Below are positions 24,759 to 33,405 of a DNA stretch of 64,000 bases, in pieces. The first letter of the stretch is position 1. Each line of letters starts with the position of its first letter. The translations under genes and the position numbers were made by a program. Source of the stretch: Gallalistipes aquisgranensis (GTDB taxonomy: Bacteria; Bacteroidota; Bacteroidia; Bacteroidales; Rikenellaceae); NCBI RefSeq assembly GCF_014982715.1, contig NZ_JADCJY010000002.1, forward strand, positions 558,001 through 622,000. Reading direction: 5' to 3'. The notes beneath the pieces are model-generated. The model saw only the letters and a list, made by a program, of their open reading frames with translations, ran no database searches and had not been told where the DNA came from.

Positions 24759-26012
24759 TTATTGGTAACGGATCGTGACGTCGGGCCGGATGCGGGAGAC
24801 GATCAGCGTGGGCACCGTCATCAGGGCGACGATTATGCCGAACGTGCCCGCGTTGAGGGCGATCCACCAGCCCCAGTCGAGTTCGACGGGGACCGACGAG
24901 AGGAAGTAGCCCGACTGGTTGAGCTTCACTATGTGGGTCTGCGCCTGCACCAGGCAGAGGACCAGGCCCGCCGCGTTGCCCCAGAGCATGCCCCGGAGCA
25001 CGATGAAGGCGGAGCGGATGACGAATATCTTCTGGAGGGAGCGGTTGTTCATCCCCAAGGCCTTGAGCACGCCGATCATGCGGGTGCGTTCGAGCAGGAT
25101 GATGAGCAGGGCGGAGACCATGTTGAGCAGGGCCACCAGCAGCATGATCGTGATGATGACCGCCACGTTCACGTTGTGGGCCTGGAGCCAGTCGAACAGG
25201 TTCGGGAACTTCTCGCGGATGCTGACGGCCATGAGGCTCTCCCCGTCGAGGGGTTCGGTCTCCGCCAGTATGCCGTGGACCTCGTCGGCGAAACGGTCCA
25301 TCTGCCCGAAATCGCGGGTGGTCAGTTCGTAGCCGGTGATCCGGTCCGGGTCCCATCCGTTGAGCCGCTGCACGTTGCGGATGTCGGTGGGGATCACCAT
25401 TTTGTCGAGCTCCTCGAATCCCGATTCGTAGAGGCCGCTCACCTTGAAGCGGTCGCGGCGCGGGGGACGCCCCTCGCGGATGAAGAGCATCTCCACGCGG
25501 TCGCCCACGCCCAGTTTCATCAGCCGGGCGAGGGTGGCGGAAACGAGGATGTCCTTCGTGCGGAGCGAGTCACCCACCCGGGGAAGTTCTCCCTCGAGGA
25601 GGTTCTGCGCGAAGAACGACCAGTCGTAGTCGCCGTCCACGCCCTTGAGCATGATTCCCTGCATGGCCTCGTCGGTCTTGAGGATACCGCCCTTGATGGC
25701 GAACGGGTGGGCGGCCGCGAAACCGGGGATTCGGGAGAGGCGCTCCACCAGGGCTGGGTTGCGCGGAATGGGATTGGTCTCCAGCGAATTGTTGCCGTCG
25801 AGGTTCACCACCTGCACGTGGGAGCCGAAGCCGATCAGCTTGCCGGTGATTTCGCTGCGGAAACCGGAGATCACGGCCATCGAGACGATCATCACCGCCA
25901 TGCCGATGCCTACGGTCAGGGAGGCGATGCGCACCATGACGCCGCGTCCCGCGCCGCCTTTCGAGGCGGCGATACGCCGGGCGATGAAGAGTTCGGTACC
26001 GATTTTGGACAT
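24759..26012 (-). CDS. LolC/LolE-type lipoprotein-releasing ABC permease (FtsX family)
   Basis: The start is the ATG giving MSKIGTELFIARRIAASKGG; further upstream the open frame is antisense to the SDR gene. The 417-residue protein has the MacB/FtsX layout: one N-terminal helix (about 27-50), a large periplasmic domain (about 51-265), then three C-terminal helices, including LLERTRMIGVLKALGM in the conserved cytoplasmic coupling loop. It likely extracts lipoproteins from the inner membrane for export. No ATP-binding partner is adjacent, so LolD must be encoded elsewhere. Confidence 0.83.
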   Translation of the reverse strand: MSKIGTELFIARRIAASKGGAGRGVMVRIASLTVGIGMAVMIVSMAVISGFRSEITGKLIGFGSHVQVVNLDGNNSLETNPIPRNPALVERLSRIPGFAAAHPFAIKGGILKTDEAMQGIMLKGVDGDYDWSFFAQNLLEGELPRVGDSLRTKDILVSATLARLMKLGVGDRVEMLFIREGRPPRRDRFKVSGLYESGFEELDKMVIPTDIRNVQRLNGWDPDRITGYELTTRDFGQMDRFADEVHGILAETEPLDGESLMAVSIREKFPNLFDWLQAHNVNVAVIITIMLLVALLNMVSALLIILLERTRMIGVLKALGMNNRSLQKIFVIRSAFIVLRGMLWGNAAGLVLCLVQAQTHIVKLNQSGYFLSSVPVELDWGWWIALNAGTFGIIVALMTVPTLIVSRIRPDVTIRYQ

Positions 26013-26061
26013 CTTGCGTGAGGAACGGTGAAGATTTCGTGCAAAGTAACATAAAATTTGG

Positions 26062-26069
26062 TACTTTTG
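26062..26069 (+). promoter_or_regulatory. -7 element for the SDR gene
   Basis: TACTTTTG fits TAnnTTTG and is 21 bases before the ATG at 26091. A TTTG lies immediately upstream (26058-26060 region) but not at the -33 spacing. Confidence 0.45.
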
Positions 26070-26090
26070 TGCAATAAAACCGAAACGATT

Positions 26091-26855
26091 ATGGGAAAGA
26101 CTGCTTTGATTACGGGCGCCACGTCGGGAATCGGCGAGGCCACGGCGCGTCTGCTGGCCGAGGAGGGCTACGACCTGATCCTCACCGGACGCCGTTCGCA
26201 GCGGCTCCGGGCCCTGAAAAAGGAGTTGGAAAAGGGTTTCCGGATCGAGGTGCTGCCGTTGAGTTTCGATGTCCGCGACCGGCAGCAGTGCGAGGCCGAA
26301 CTGGGAAGTCTGCCCGAAGGGTTCCGCGAAATCGACCTGCTGGTGAACAACGCCGGGCTGGCCGCCGGGCTGGAGCACATCGACAAGGGCGATCCCAACG
26401 ACTGGGATGCGATGGTCGACACCAACGTGAAGGGGCTGCTCTACATCACGCGCATCGTGTCGGGCATGATGGTGCGGCAGGGCCGCGGACACATCGTGAA
26501 CATCGGCTCGACGGCCGGCACTCAGCCCTACGAGAACGGGGCGGTCTACTGCGCGACCAAGCACGCCGTGCATGCGCTGAGCCAGGCGATGCGGGCCGAC
26601 CTGCTCCGCTCGGGGATCAAGGTGACCGAAATCCGTCCGGGAATGGTGGAGACCGAATTTTCGGTGGTGCGCTTCCACGGCGACCGGGAGCGGGCCGGCG
26701 ACGTGTACCGGGGGATCGTGCCCCTCACGGGCGAGGACGTGGCCGAGGCCGTCGTGTGGGCGGTGAGCCAGCCCGCCCATGTCAACGTGGACGAGATCGT
26801 GATCACCGCCTCGCAGCAGGCCGGCGCCTATTACACCTACCGGAAGGAGGAATAA
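26091..26855 (+). CDS. Short-chain dehydrogenase/reductase (YdfG-like)
   Basis: The ATG at 26091 gives the canonical MGKTALITGATSGIG; an upstream in-frame GTG adds a leader lacking family support. The 254-residue protein has the NADP-binding TGATSGIG (8-15), NNAG (86-89) and the catalytic Ser140, Tyr153 and Lys157 (YCATK). It most resembles YdfG-type 3-hydroxy acid or serine dehydrogenases, but the substrate cannot be fixed. It diverges from the LolE-type gene. Confidence 0.85.
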   Translation: MGKTALITGATSGIGEATARLLAEEGYDLILTGRRSQRLRALKKELEKGFRIEVLPLSFDVRDRQQCEAELGSLPEGFREIDLLVNNAGLAAGLEHIDKGDPNDWDAMVDTNVKGLLYITRIVSGMMVRQGRGHIVNIGSTAGTQPYENGAVYCATKHAVHALSQAMRADLLRSGIKVTEIRPGMVETEFSVVRFHGDRERAGDVYRGIVPLTGEDVAEAVVWAVSQPAHVNVDEIVITASQQAGAYYTYRKEE

Positions 26856-26937
26856 CCGGGTGTGCCGGACAATAAGGGACGCCGCGTTCCGTTTTATTGG
26901 ACCGACAGAGAGAAAAAACTAAAAAAGAGAGAAAACC

Positions 26938-27630
26938 ATGTATCCTTTTCATCTGAATGCCGAATGGCTTCTGATTATTATTATCGGCGTGGTGGGGCTG
27001 ATCGTGCAGTTCCGCCTGCAGTCCGTGTTCAAGAAATATTCGAAGGTGATGTTCCCCGGCGGTCTGACCGGCAGGGACGTGGCCGAAAAGATGCTGCGCG
27101 ACAACGGTATCCGGGACGTGAAGGTGGTCTCTACACCGGGACACCTGACCGACCATTACAACCCCAAGACCCGGACCGTGAATCTGAGCGAGAGCGTCTA
27201 TGCCAGCAACAGCGTGGCCGCCGCGGCCGTGGCGGCCCACGAGTGCGGCCATGCCGTGCAGCATGCCCGGGCTTATGCCCCGCTGGAGATGCGTTCGGCG
27301 CTGGTGCCGGTCATCAGTTTCTCGTCGATGTGGTCCACGTGGGTGATTATCGCGGGCATCCTGCTGATAAACACATTCCCGGCCCTGTTCTGGATCGGAA
27401 TCGTAATGGTCGCCCTTTCGGCCCTCTTTTCGCTCGTCACGCTGCCTGTGGAGTACAACGCTTCGGCCCGTGCCATGGAGTGGCTCAAGAGCAGCGGAAC
27501 CTTGCAGGGGGCCCAGGTGGCGCAGGCGAAGGAGGCGCTGTCGTGGGCCGCACGCACCTATCTGGTGGCCGCCCTTTCGGCGATCGCCACGCTGCTCTAC
27601 TACCTCAGTTTCGCGCGGGGCAGGGAGTAG
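26938..27630 (+). CDS. YugP-type zinc metallopeptidase (Zn_peptidase_2)
   Basis: The 230-residue membrane protein has an N-terminal helix (about 9-24), then the metal-binding HECGH at 101-105 (AAHECGHAVQHA). Two further helices follow (about 125-165) and a C-terminal helix. The layout matches the neutral zinc peptidase family PF04298. The sequence LPVEYNASARAME is a conserved family block. The cellular target is not established. A hairpin at 27668-27701 separates it from the convergent dnaG. Confidence 0.85.
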   Translation: MYPFHLNAEWLLIIIIGVVGLIVQFRLQSVFKKYSKVMFPGGLTGRDVAEKMLRDNGIRDVKVVSTPGHLTDHYNPKTRTVNLSESVYASNSVAAAAVAAHECGHAVQHARAYAPLEMRSALVPVISFSSMWSTWVIIAGILLINTFPALFWIGIVMVALSALFSLVTLPVEYNASARAMEWLKSSGTLQGAQVAQAKEALSWAARTYLVAALSAIATLLYYLSFARGRE

Positions 27631-27667
27631 GCTGTGCGGAACCGTCCGGCGGCGGAAGAGATGATGT

Positions 27668-27701
27668 CCGTCCCCGTTACGATGCGTCGTGACGGGGACG
27701 G
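27668..27701. terminator. Hairpin between convergent zinc peptidase and dnaG genes
   Basis: The arms CCGTCCCCGTTACGA (27668-27682) and TCGTGACGGGGACGG (27687-27701) pair with one G/T-type mismatch. The stem lies 38 bases after the peptidase stop and could act in both directions. No long T-run follows. Confidence 0.5.
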
Positions 27702-27870
27702 TCCGTTTCGCTGCGGACGATCCGCGGCCTTGGGTCCGCACCGGGGGCAGGCGGAGCGGTTCGTCTCTCCGGGGGGGGGGCGGATTGCGCGGTCCGGGGG
27801 AGAGCGGTGTCTTCCTTTGATTTTCCGGAAAGGCGGGCCGTCCTTCCCGACATTCCCGTGAGGGACCGGG

Positions 27871-29937
27871 TCAGAGAATCAGCCGGGAGAGTTTTTTGGA
27901 GATGGCGATCCGCTCCTTGTTGAGGGCGGCGATGCGGTACATGATGTCGGCCAGCTGCTCGTCGGGGAGATCGGGGACCGTGAGCTGGTGCTGGAGGTCG
28001 CCGATGATGTGTTCGATCGCTTTCGACTTGTAGAGGATCACGGCGCGGGGCACCGCTTCGGCGAGCCGGTCCTTTTCGCTCTCCACGTTGATGTCGTGTT
28101 TTTTCCAGAGCTTGCTGGCCGTGTAGTTGTCGTCGCCGGTGAGCAGATCCACCGCCGCGTTGCAGACGGCCGGGTCGGGGTGGTTGATGAAACGGTGCAT
28201 GGAGACGGGCTCTCCGGAGCGGTAGAGTTTCAGATATTCGTCGTAGATGGCGCGGTAGCGCTCGTCCCGGAAGGAGATGCCGTTGGTCTCCAGGTCGCCG
28301 GTGATTACCTCCGCCACGTTGAGCGATACGACGTTGCGCCCCTCCTTGTAGTCGAAATTCTCCGAACCGTATTTCAGAAGGTATTTGGTCAGTTCCTTTT
28401 CCAGCTCCTCCATGCTGCTGCCCGGGTGGAGGGAGCGGGGCAGGAGGGCGGCCTCGGCCGGAGACGTTTCCGCGGGAACCTCTTCGGGAAAACCCGGGCC
28501 GGCCGGAAACGGCGGTTCGGACGGAGGGTAGGTGCCCGTGTCCCGGGCGGGACGGTGTTCCCGGTCGTACCCTTCGGCACGCTGGCGGGCCTGCTGGCGG
28601 CGGATGAAGTCGCCGGCTTCCCTGCCTCCGGTGCGGGTCGCCCGTTTGCGGGCCACTTCGCTCAGGAGCAGCTGTTCGTCCACGTCCATCGTGCGGGCGC
28701 ACTCCTTGATGTAGACCGAACGGGTGATCGGTTCCGGAATTTCGGAGATCGAGGCCACGATGTCGGCGATCAGCCCCGCTTTCCGGATCGGGTCGCCGTC
28801 CGCGTTGGCCATCAGCAGCCTTGTCTTGAAGGAGATGAAGTCCTCCTCGGCCGTACGGATGAACTCGCGCAATTCGGTGGCGTTGTGCTTGCGGGCGAAC
28901 GAGTCGGGATCGTCGCCGTCGGGCAGGAGCACCACCCGCACGTTGAGCCCTTCGCGCAGGATCATGTCGATACCGCGCAGGGAGGCCTTGATGCCGGCCG
29001 AGTCGCCGTCGTAGATCACCGTCACGTTCTTCGTGAAGCGGCTGATGAGGCGTATCTGCCCCTCGGTGAGCGAGGTGCCCGAGGAGGCCACCACGTTCTC
29101 CACGCCCGACTGGTGCATCGAGATGACGTCGGTGTAGCCCTCGACCAGGATGCAGTAGTCCTCCTGCGTGATGGCCTTCTTGGCGAAGAAGAGGCCGTAG
29201 AGGACGTCGCTTTTGTGGTATATCTCGCTCTCGGGCGAGTTGAGGTATTTGGCGACCTTCTTGTCCGTGCGCAGGGTGCGGCCGCCGAAGGCCGTCACGC
29301 GGCCGCTGATGCTGTGGATCGGGAAGATGACCCGGCCGGCGAACCGGTCGTAGTAGTCGCCCTGTTCCCGCTTGATCGTGAGGCCGGTCCCCACGAGGAA
29401 CTCCTCCTTGTAGCCGGCGGCGAGGGCCGCCCGGGTGAACGCATCGCCCGCGGCGGGACAGAAGCCGAGGCCGAACTTGCGGATCGTGGCGTCCGAAAAT
29501 CCCCGCTGGCGGAAGTAGCTGATACCCACGTTGCGGCCTTCGTCGGTCTCGTGGAGCGTCTGCTGGAAATAGTCGGCGGCGTAGCTGCTCACGACCATCA
29601 TGCTCTCCCGGTCGTCGTTGCGCCGCACCTCCTCGGGGGAGAGTTCCCGCTCCTGCACTTCGATGCCGTACTTCTTGGCCACGTATTTCAGCGCGTCGAC
29701 GTAGCCCATGTTCTCGTGCTCCATGACGAAGGTGACGGCGTTGCCGCCCTTGCCGCATCCGAAGCATTTGAAGAGCCCCTTGCTCGGGGAGACGACGAAC
29801 GACGGCGTTTTCTCGTTGTGGAACGGACAGCATGCCTGGTAGTTCACCCCCTTCTTCTTGAGCGTCACGAAGTCGCTGACGACTTCGACGATGTTGGCGG
29901 CGGCATATATGCGGTCTATGGTGGCGCGGTCGATCAT
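27871..29937 (-). CDS. dnaG: DNA primase
   Basis: The 688-residue enzyme makes RNA primers for replication. It has the CHC2 zinc ligands (C37, H40, C58, C61, around CCPFHNEKTPSF and CFGCGKGG) and the core with toprim motifs LVEGYTDVISMHQ and VIYDGDSAG. An extended linker (about 430-490, Arg/Pro/Glu-rich) precedes the C-terminal helicase-binding region. Length is slightly above average because of the linker. It is divergent from uvrB. Confidence 0.95.
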   Translation of the reverse strand: MIDRATIDRIYAAANIVEVVSDFVTLKKKGVNYQACCPFHNEKTPSFVVSPSKGLFKCFGCGKGGNAVTFVMEHENMGYVDALKYVAKKYGIEVQERELSPEEVRRNDDRESMMVVSSYAADYFQQTLHETDEGRNVGISYFRQRGFSDATIRKFGLGFCPAAGDAFTRAALAAGYKEEFLVGTGLTIKREQGDYYDRFAGRVIFPIHSISGRVTAFGGRTLRTDKKVAKYLNSPESEIYHKSDVLYGLFFAKKAITQEDYCILVEGYTDVISMHQSGVENVVASSGTSLTEGQIRLISRFTKNVTVIYDGDSAGIKASLRGIDMILREGLNVRVVLLPDGDDPDSFARKHNATELREFIRTAEEDFISFKTRLLMANADGDPIRKAGLIADIVASISEIPEPITRSVYIKECARTMDVDEQLLLSEVARKRATRTGGREAGDFIRRQQARQRAEGYDREHRPARDTGTYPPSEPPFPAGPGFPEEVPAETSPAEAALLPRSLHPGSSMEELEKELTKYLLKYGSENFDYKEGRNVVSLNVAEVITGDLETNGISFRDERYRAIYDEYLKLYRSGEPVSMHRFINHPDPAVCNAAVDLLTGDDNYTASKLWKKHDINVESEKDRLAEAVPRAVILYKSKAIEHIIGDLQHQLTVPDLPDEQLADIMYRIAALNKERIAISKKLSRLIL

Positions 29938-30008
29938 TGCGTGGATTTTGCAGAGGGTAAAGGTACTAATTAATCCGGACAGGGCGAATCACTTCCGGTA
30001 TTATTTCA

Positions 30009-30016
30009 TAACTTTG
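30009..30016 (+). promoter_or_regulatory. -7 element immediately before uvrB
   Basis: TAACTTTG fits TAnnTTTG and ends only five bases before the uvrB ATG at 30021. If used, the transcript would start at or within a base or two of the start codon. No -33 TTTG is seen at the expected spacing. Confidence 0.4.
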
Positions 30017-30020
30017 CGAC

Positions 30021-32042
30021 ATGGATTTCAAGTTGGTTTCTGAGTATCAGCCCACAGGCGACCAGCCCGAGGCGATCGCGCAGCTGGTCGCTTCGCTCCG
30101 GGGGCACAGCCGGCACAACACGCTGCTCGGCGTCACGGGATCGGGCAAGACCTTCACGGTGGCCAACGTCATCGCGGCGATGGGCAAGCCGACCCTCGTG
30201 CTCAGCCACAACAAGACGCTCGCGGCCCAGCTCTACGGGGAGTTCAAGAACTTTTTCCCGGAGAATGCCGTGGAGTATTTCGTCTCCTATTACGACTATT
30301 ACCAGCCGGAGGCCTATCTTCCGGCGACGGACACCTATATCGAAAAGGACCTTTCGATCAACGAGGAGATCGAGAAAATGCGGCTCAAGACCACCTCGTC
30401 GCTTCTGTCCGGACGCAACGACGTGATCGTGGTGTCGAGCGTGTCGTGTCTCTACGGTATCGGTAATCCGGCCGATTTCCACGCCACCTCGATCTGTCTG
30501 ACCCAAGGCGAGACCTTTGCCCGCAAGAAACTGCTCTACTCGCTGGTCGAGGCGCTCTACACGCGCAGCGAGAGCGAACTGACGCGCGGCACGTTCCGCG
30601 TGAACGGGGAGACGATCGACATCGCCCTGGCCTACGGTGAGGTCAGCTACCGGATCATGTTCTACGATGACGAGATCGAGTCGATCGCCTCGATCGACCC
30701 GGCCACGGGGCAGCGGCTGGAGTATCTGGACCGGGTGGTGATCTATCCGGCCAACCTGTTCGTGACGACCAAGGAGCGGGTCAACACCGCCATCCGGCAG
30801 ATACAGCTCGATTTGGGAAAACAGATCGAGTTTTTCGAGAAACAGGGCCGTCCGACGGAGGCGCAGCGGCTGAAGCAGCGGGTGGAGTACGACCTGGAGA
30901 TGATCAAGGAGCTGGGATACTGTCCCGGTATCGAGAACTATTCGCGCTATTTCGACGGCCGTCCGCCCGGGGCGCGGCCTTTCTGCCTGATCGACTACTT
31001 TCCGAAGGACTATCTGCTCGTGATCGACGAGAGCCATGTGACCATTCCGCAGATACGGGCCATGTACGGCGGCGACCGTTCGCGCAAGGAGAATCTGGTG
31101 GAGTACGGGTACCGGCTTCCTGCCGCCGTGGACAACCGGCCGCTCAAGTTCGACGAGTTCGAGTCGATGGCCGGGCAGTGCATCTATGTGAGTGCCACGC
31201 CGGCCGATTATGAGCTGATCAAGTCGGAGGGGGCTGTGGTGGAACAGCTGATCCGTCCCACGGGGCTGATCGACCCGCCGCTGAAGATCAGGATCACGGA
31301 GAACCAGATCGACGACCTGATGGAGGAGATCAATGTCCGCATCCGGCTGAACGAAAAGGTGCTGGTGACGACCCTGACCAAGCGGATGGCCGAGGAGCTG
31401 TCGAAATATTTCGACCGGCTCGGGATTCGCAACCGCTATATCCACTCGGATGTGGAGACGCTGGAGCGGGTGAAGATTCTGGACGAACTGCGCGACGGGG
31501 TGTTCGACGTGCTGATCGGGGTCAATCTGCTGCGGGAGGGCCTCGATCTGCCCGAGGTGTCGCTGGTGGCCATCATGGATGCCGACAAGGAGGGGTTCCT
31601 GCGCAGCGAGCGTTCGCTGACCCAGACGGCGGGGCGGGCGGCCCGCCATGCCAACGGGAACGTCATCATGTATGCCGAGCGGCGGACCGATTCGATGCGG
31701 ATGGCGATGGCCGAAAGCAACCGGCGGCGGGAGAAGCAGATCAGCTACAACATGAAACAGCACCAGCTGCCCCGGCAGGCGTTCAAGAGCGGGCGCTCGA
31801 TCCTTTCGGGCGAGGCGCTTCACGGTAGCGGCACCTCCTATCCCGCGGCGAGCGGGGGATACGGGCTGGCTGCGGATGCCGGAGCTGTTTACGTGACGGA
31901 GGCCGATCTGAGAAAGGCGGTCGAAGAGGTGCGCGGCAGGATGGAGGCCGCCGCCCGGGAACTCGACTTCATTGCGGCCGCCAAATTCCGGGACGAAATG
32001 TACGCCCTGCAAGCCAAACTCAAAGAGTACGCCAAAGCATGA
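30021..32042 (+). CDS. uvrB: Excinuclease ABC subunit B
   Basis: UvrB is the damage-verification helicase of nucleotide excision repair, working with UvrA and UvrC. The 673-residue protein has the P-loop GVTGSGKT (37-44), the beta-hairpin YYDYYQPEAYLP, DESHVTIPQ, helicase motifs up to QTAGRAARH, and a C-terminal UVR domain (about 633-668) for UvrC contact. The start gives MDFKLVSEYQPTGDQPEAI, as in orthologues. The stop overlaps the gtrA start by four bases. Confidence 0.96.
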   Translation: MDFKLVSEYQPTGDQPEAIAQLVASLRGHSRHNTLLGVTGSGKTFTVANVIAAMGKPTLVLSHNKTLAAQLYGEFKNFFPENAVEYFVSYYDYYQPEAYLPATDTYIEKDLSINEEIEKMRLKTTSSLLSGRNDVIVVSSVSCLYGIGNPADFHATSICLTQGETFARKKLLYSLVEALYTRSESELTRGTFRVNGETIDIALAYGEVSYRIMFYDDEIESIASIDPATGQRLEYLDRVVIYPANLFVTTKERVNTAIRQIQLDLGKQIEFFEKQGRPTEAQRLKQRVEYDLEMIKELGYCPGIENYSRYFDGRPPGARPFCLIDYFPKDYLLVIDESHVTIPQIRAMYGGDRSRKENLVEYGYRLPAAVDNRPLKFDEFESMAGQCIYVSATPADYELIKSEGAVVEQLIRPTGLIDPPLKIRITENQIDDLMEEINVRIRLNEKVLVTTLTKRMAEELSKYFDRLGIRNRYIHSDVETLERVKILDELRDGVFDVLIGVNLLREGLDLPEVSLVAIMDADKEGFLRSERSLTQTAGRAARHANGNVIMYAERRTDSMRMAMAESNRRREKQISYNMKQHQLPRQAFKSGRSILSGEALHGSGTSYPAASGGYGLAADAGAVYVTEADLRKAVEEVRGRMEAAARELDFIAAAKFRDEMYALQAKLKEYAKA

Positions 32043-32617
32043 TGAAAGGGAAAGAGTCTGTTCCGGAGCCGGGTCGTGTGGAGGAGGGCGGCGGAGAAGT
32101 GGCCGTTCCCCTGTTCCGGCGGTGTTCGCGGGCGCTTGCGCATCGGCTGACGCGGTGGGTGGACTGGTTCTACATCGCTCCGCTGCGGGCGGTGATGCCG
32201 CTCCAGACCTTCCGGTACGCCGCCTGCGGGGGGGGCAACCTGGTGCTGAGCTGGGTGCTCTATGCCGTGGTCTACAATTTCGTGCTGGACAGGAGCCTGG
32301 TCGATCTGGGATTCGTGGCCGTGTCGGCTCCGATCGCCTCTTTCCTGATCGTCTTTCCGGTCAACTATCTCTCCGGGTTCTGGTTGCAGAAGTATATCGC
32401 CTTCCGGGCTTCGCCGCTCAGGACGCGGACGCAGCTGGTCCGTTACCTGTTCAGCGTATGCGGCTCCGTGGTGCTGAATTATCTGGGGCTGAAATTTTTC
32501 GTGGAGGCGGTGCATCTGTGGCCCACCTTTTCGCAGGTCGTCACCTCGCTCATCACCATCGTGTACAGTTACTTGATGCAGAAGTATTTCACCTTTCGCG
32601 GCTGTGCCGGGGCGTAG
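32039..32617 (+). CDS. GtrA-family membrane protein
   Basis: The 192-residue protein has a basic N-terminal extension (about 1-60) and four hydrophobic helices. It contains TFRYAACGGGNLVLSWVLY, FPVNYLSGFWLQKYIAFR and SYLMQKYFTFR, the repeated QKYxxFR motif of GtrA proteins. These are thought to help flip or present lipid-linked sugars for glycan decoration. Its ATG overlaps the uvrB stop (ATGATG). It converges on tatD with two bases between the stops. Confidence 0.8.
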   Translation: MMKGKESVPEPGRVEEGGGEVAVPLFRRCSRALAHRLTRWVDWFYIAPLRAVMPLQTFRYAACGGGNLVLSWVLYAVVYNFVLDRSLVDLGFVAVSAPIASFLIVFPVNYLSGFWLQKYIAFRASPLRTRTQLVRYLFSVCGSVVLNYLGLKFFVEAVHLWPTFSQVVTSLITIVYSYLMQKYFTFRGCAGA

Positions 32618-32619
32618 GG

Positions 32620-33405
32620 TTACGATCCGAACATCCGGCAGGCATTCCGCGTGGTGCGTTCCGCTATATCGTCCGGCGCGAGGCCGTAGATTTCCGCCAC
32701 TTTTTCGCATACGAACCGCACGTAGGCGCTTTCGTTCCGTTTGCCTCGGAAGGGAACGGGCGTCAGGTAGGGGGAGTCGGTCTCCAGAACCAGGTCGTCC
32801 GGCGACATGCAGGGCAGGAGGGCGGCCGTTTCGCTTCTTTTGTAGGTCACCACGCCACCGATTCCGAACAGGAAGTCGCCGCATCGCTTCACCTGGCGGT
32901 AGATCGCTTCCGTGCCGGAGAAGGCGTGCATGACACCGCGCAGACCCTGTCCCGCGTAGTCTCCGAGGGTCGCCAGCATTTCGTCCCAGGCGTTCCGGGT
33001 GTGGATCGCCAGCGGCAGGCGCAACTCCAGTGCCAGTTCGATCTGCCGGCGGAAGGCTTCGATCTGTTCCGTCTTCCGCTCCGTGCTCCAGTAGAAGTCG
33101 AGCCCCACTTCCCCCACTGCGCAGAAACGGCCTGCGGGCGGTTCGTGCAACAGGCGTTCCACCCGGTCGAGTTCCGTCCGGTAGTCGTCGATCTCGTTGA
33201 CCGAGGTGGGGTGGAGCCCCATCATGGGAATGCAGTGCTGCGGATGCCGCCGGCAGAGGTCGAACAGGGCGTCGTGGCTCCGGGAGTCGATGGCGGGGAG
33301 CAGGATGCGGGTCACGCCGGCCTGGAGAGCCCGTTCGAAAACCGCTTCCCGGTCGTCGTCGAATGCGGTGTCGTAGATATGCGAGTGGGTGTCTGTCAGA
33401 ATCAT
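32620..33405 (-). CDS. tatD: TatD-family metal-dependent DNase
   Basis: The 261-residue TIM-barrel protein begins MILTDTHSHIYD, with metal ligands His7 and His9. It carries the further family motifs GLHPTSVNEID, AVGEVGLDFYWS, LPLAIHTRNA, GVMHAFSGT and the Asp of LETDSPYLTPVP. Members have 3'-5' exonuclease or deacylase-type activity and some act in DNA repair. Its ATG overlaps the stop of dprA by four bases; the frame further upstream is antisense-like overlap of dprA. Confidence 0.9.
   Translation of the reverse strand: MILTDTHSHIYDTAFDDDREAVFERALQAGVTRILLPAIDSRSHDALFDLCRRHPQHCIPMMGLHPTSVNEIDDYRTELDRVERLLHEPPAGRFCAVGEVGLDFYWSTERKTEQIEAFRRQIELALELRLPLAIHTRNAWDEMLATLGDYAGQGLRGVMHAFSGTEAIYRQVKRCGDFLFGIGGVVTYKRSETAALLPCMSPDDLVLETDSPYLTPVPFRGKRNESAYVRFVCEKVAEIYGLAPDDIAERTTRNACRMFGS

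Noticed and set aside
24759-26780. A 673-residue open frame for the LolE-type permease.
   Set aside because: The first 256 residues are antisense to the SDR gene and lack membrane or domain character; the family-like start is MSKIGTELFIARR at 26012.
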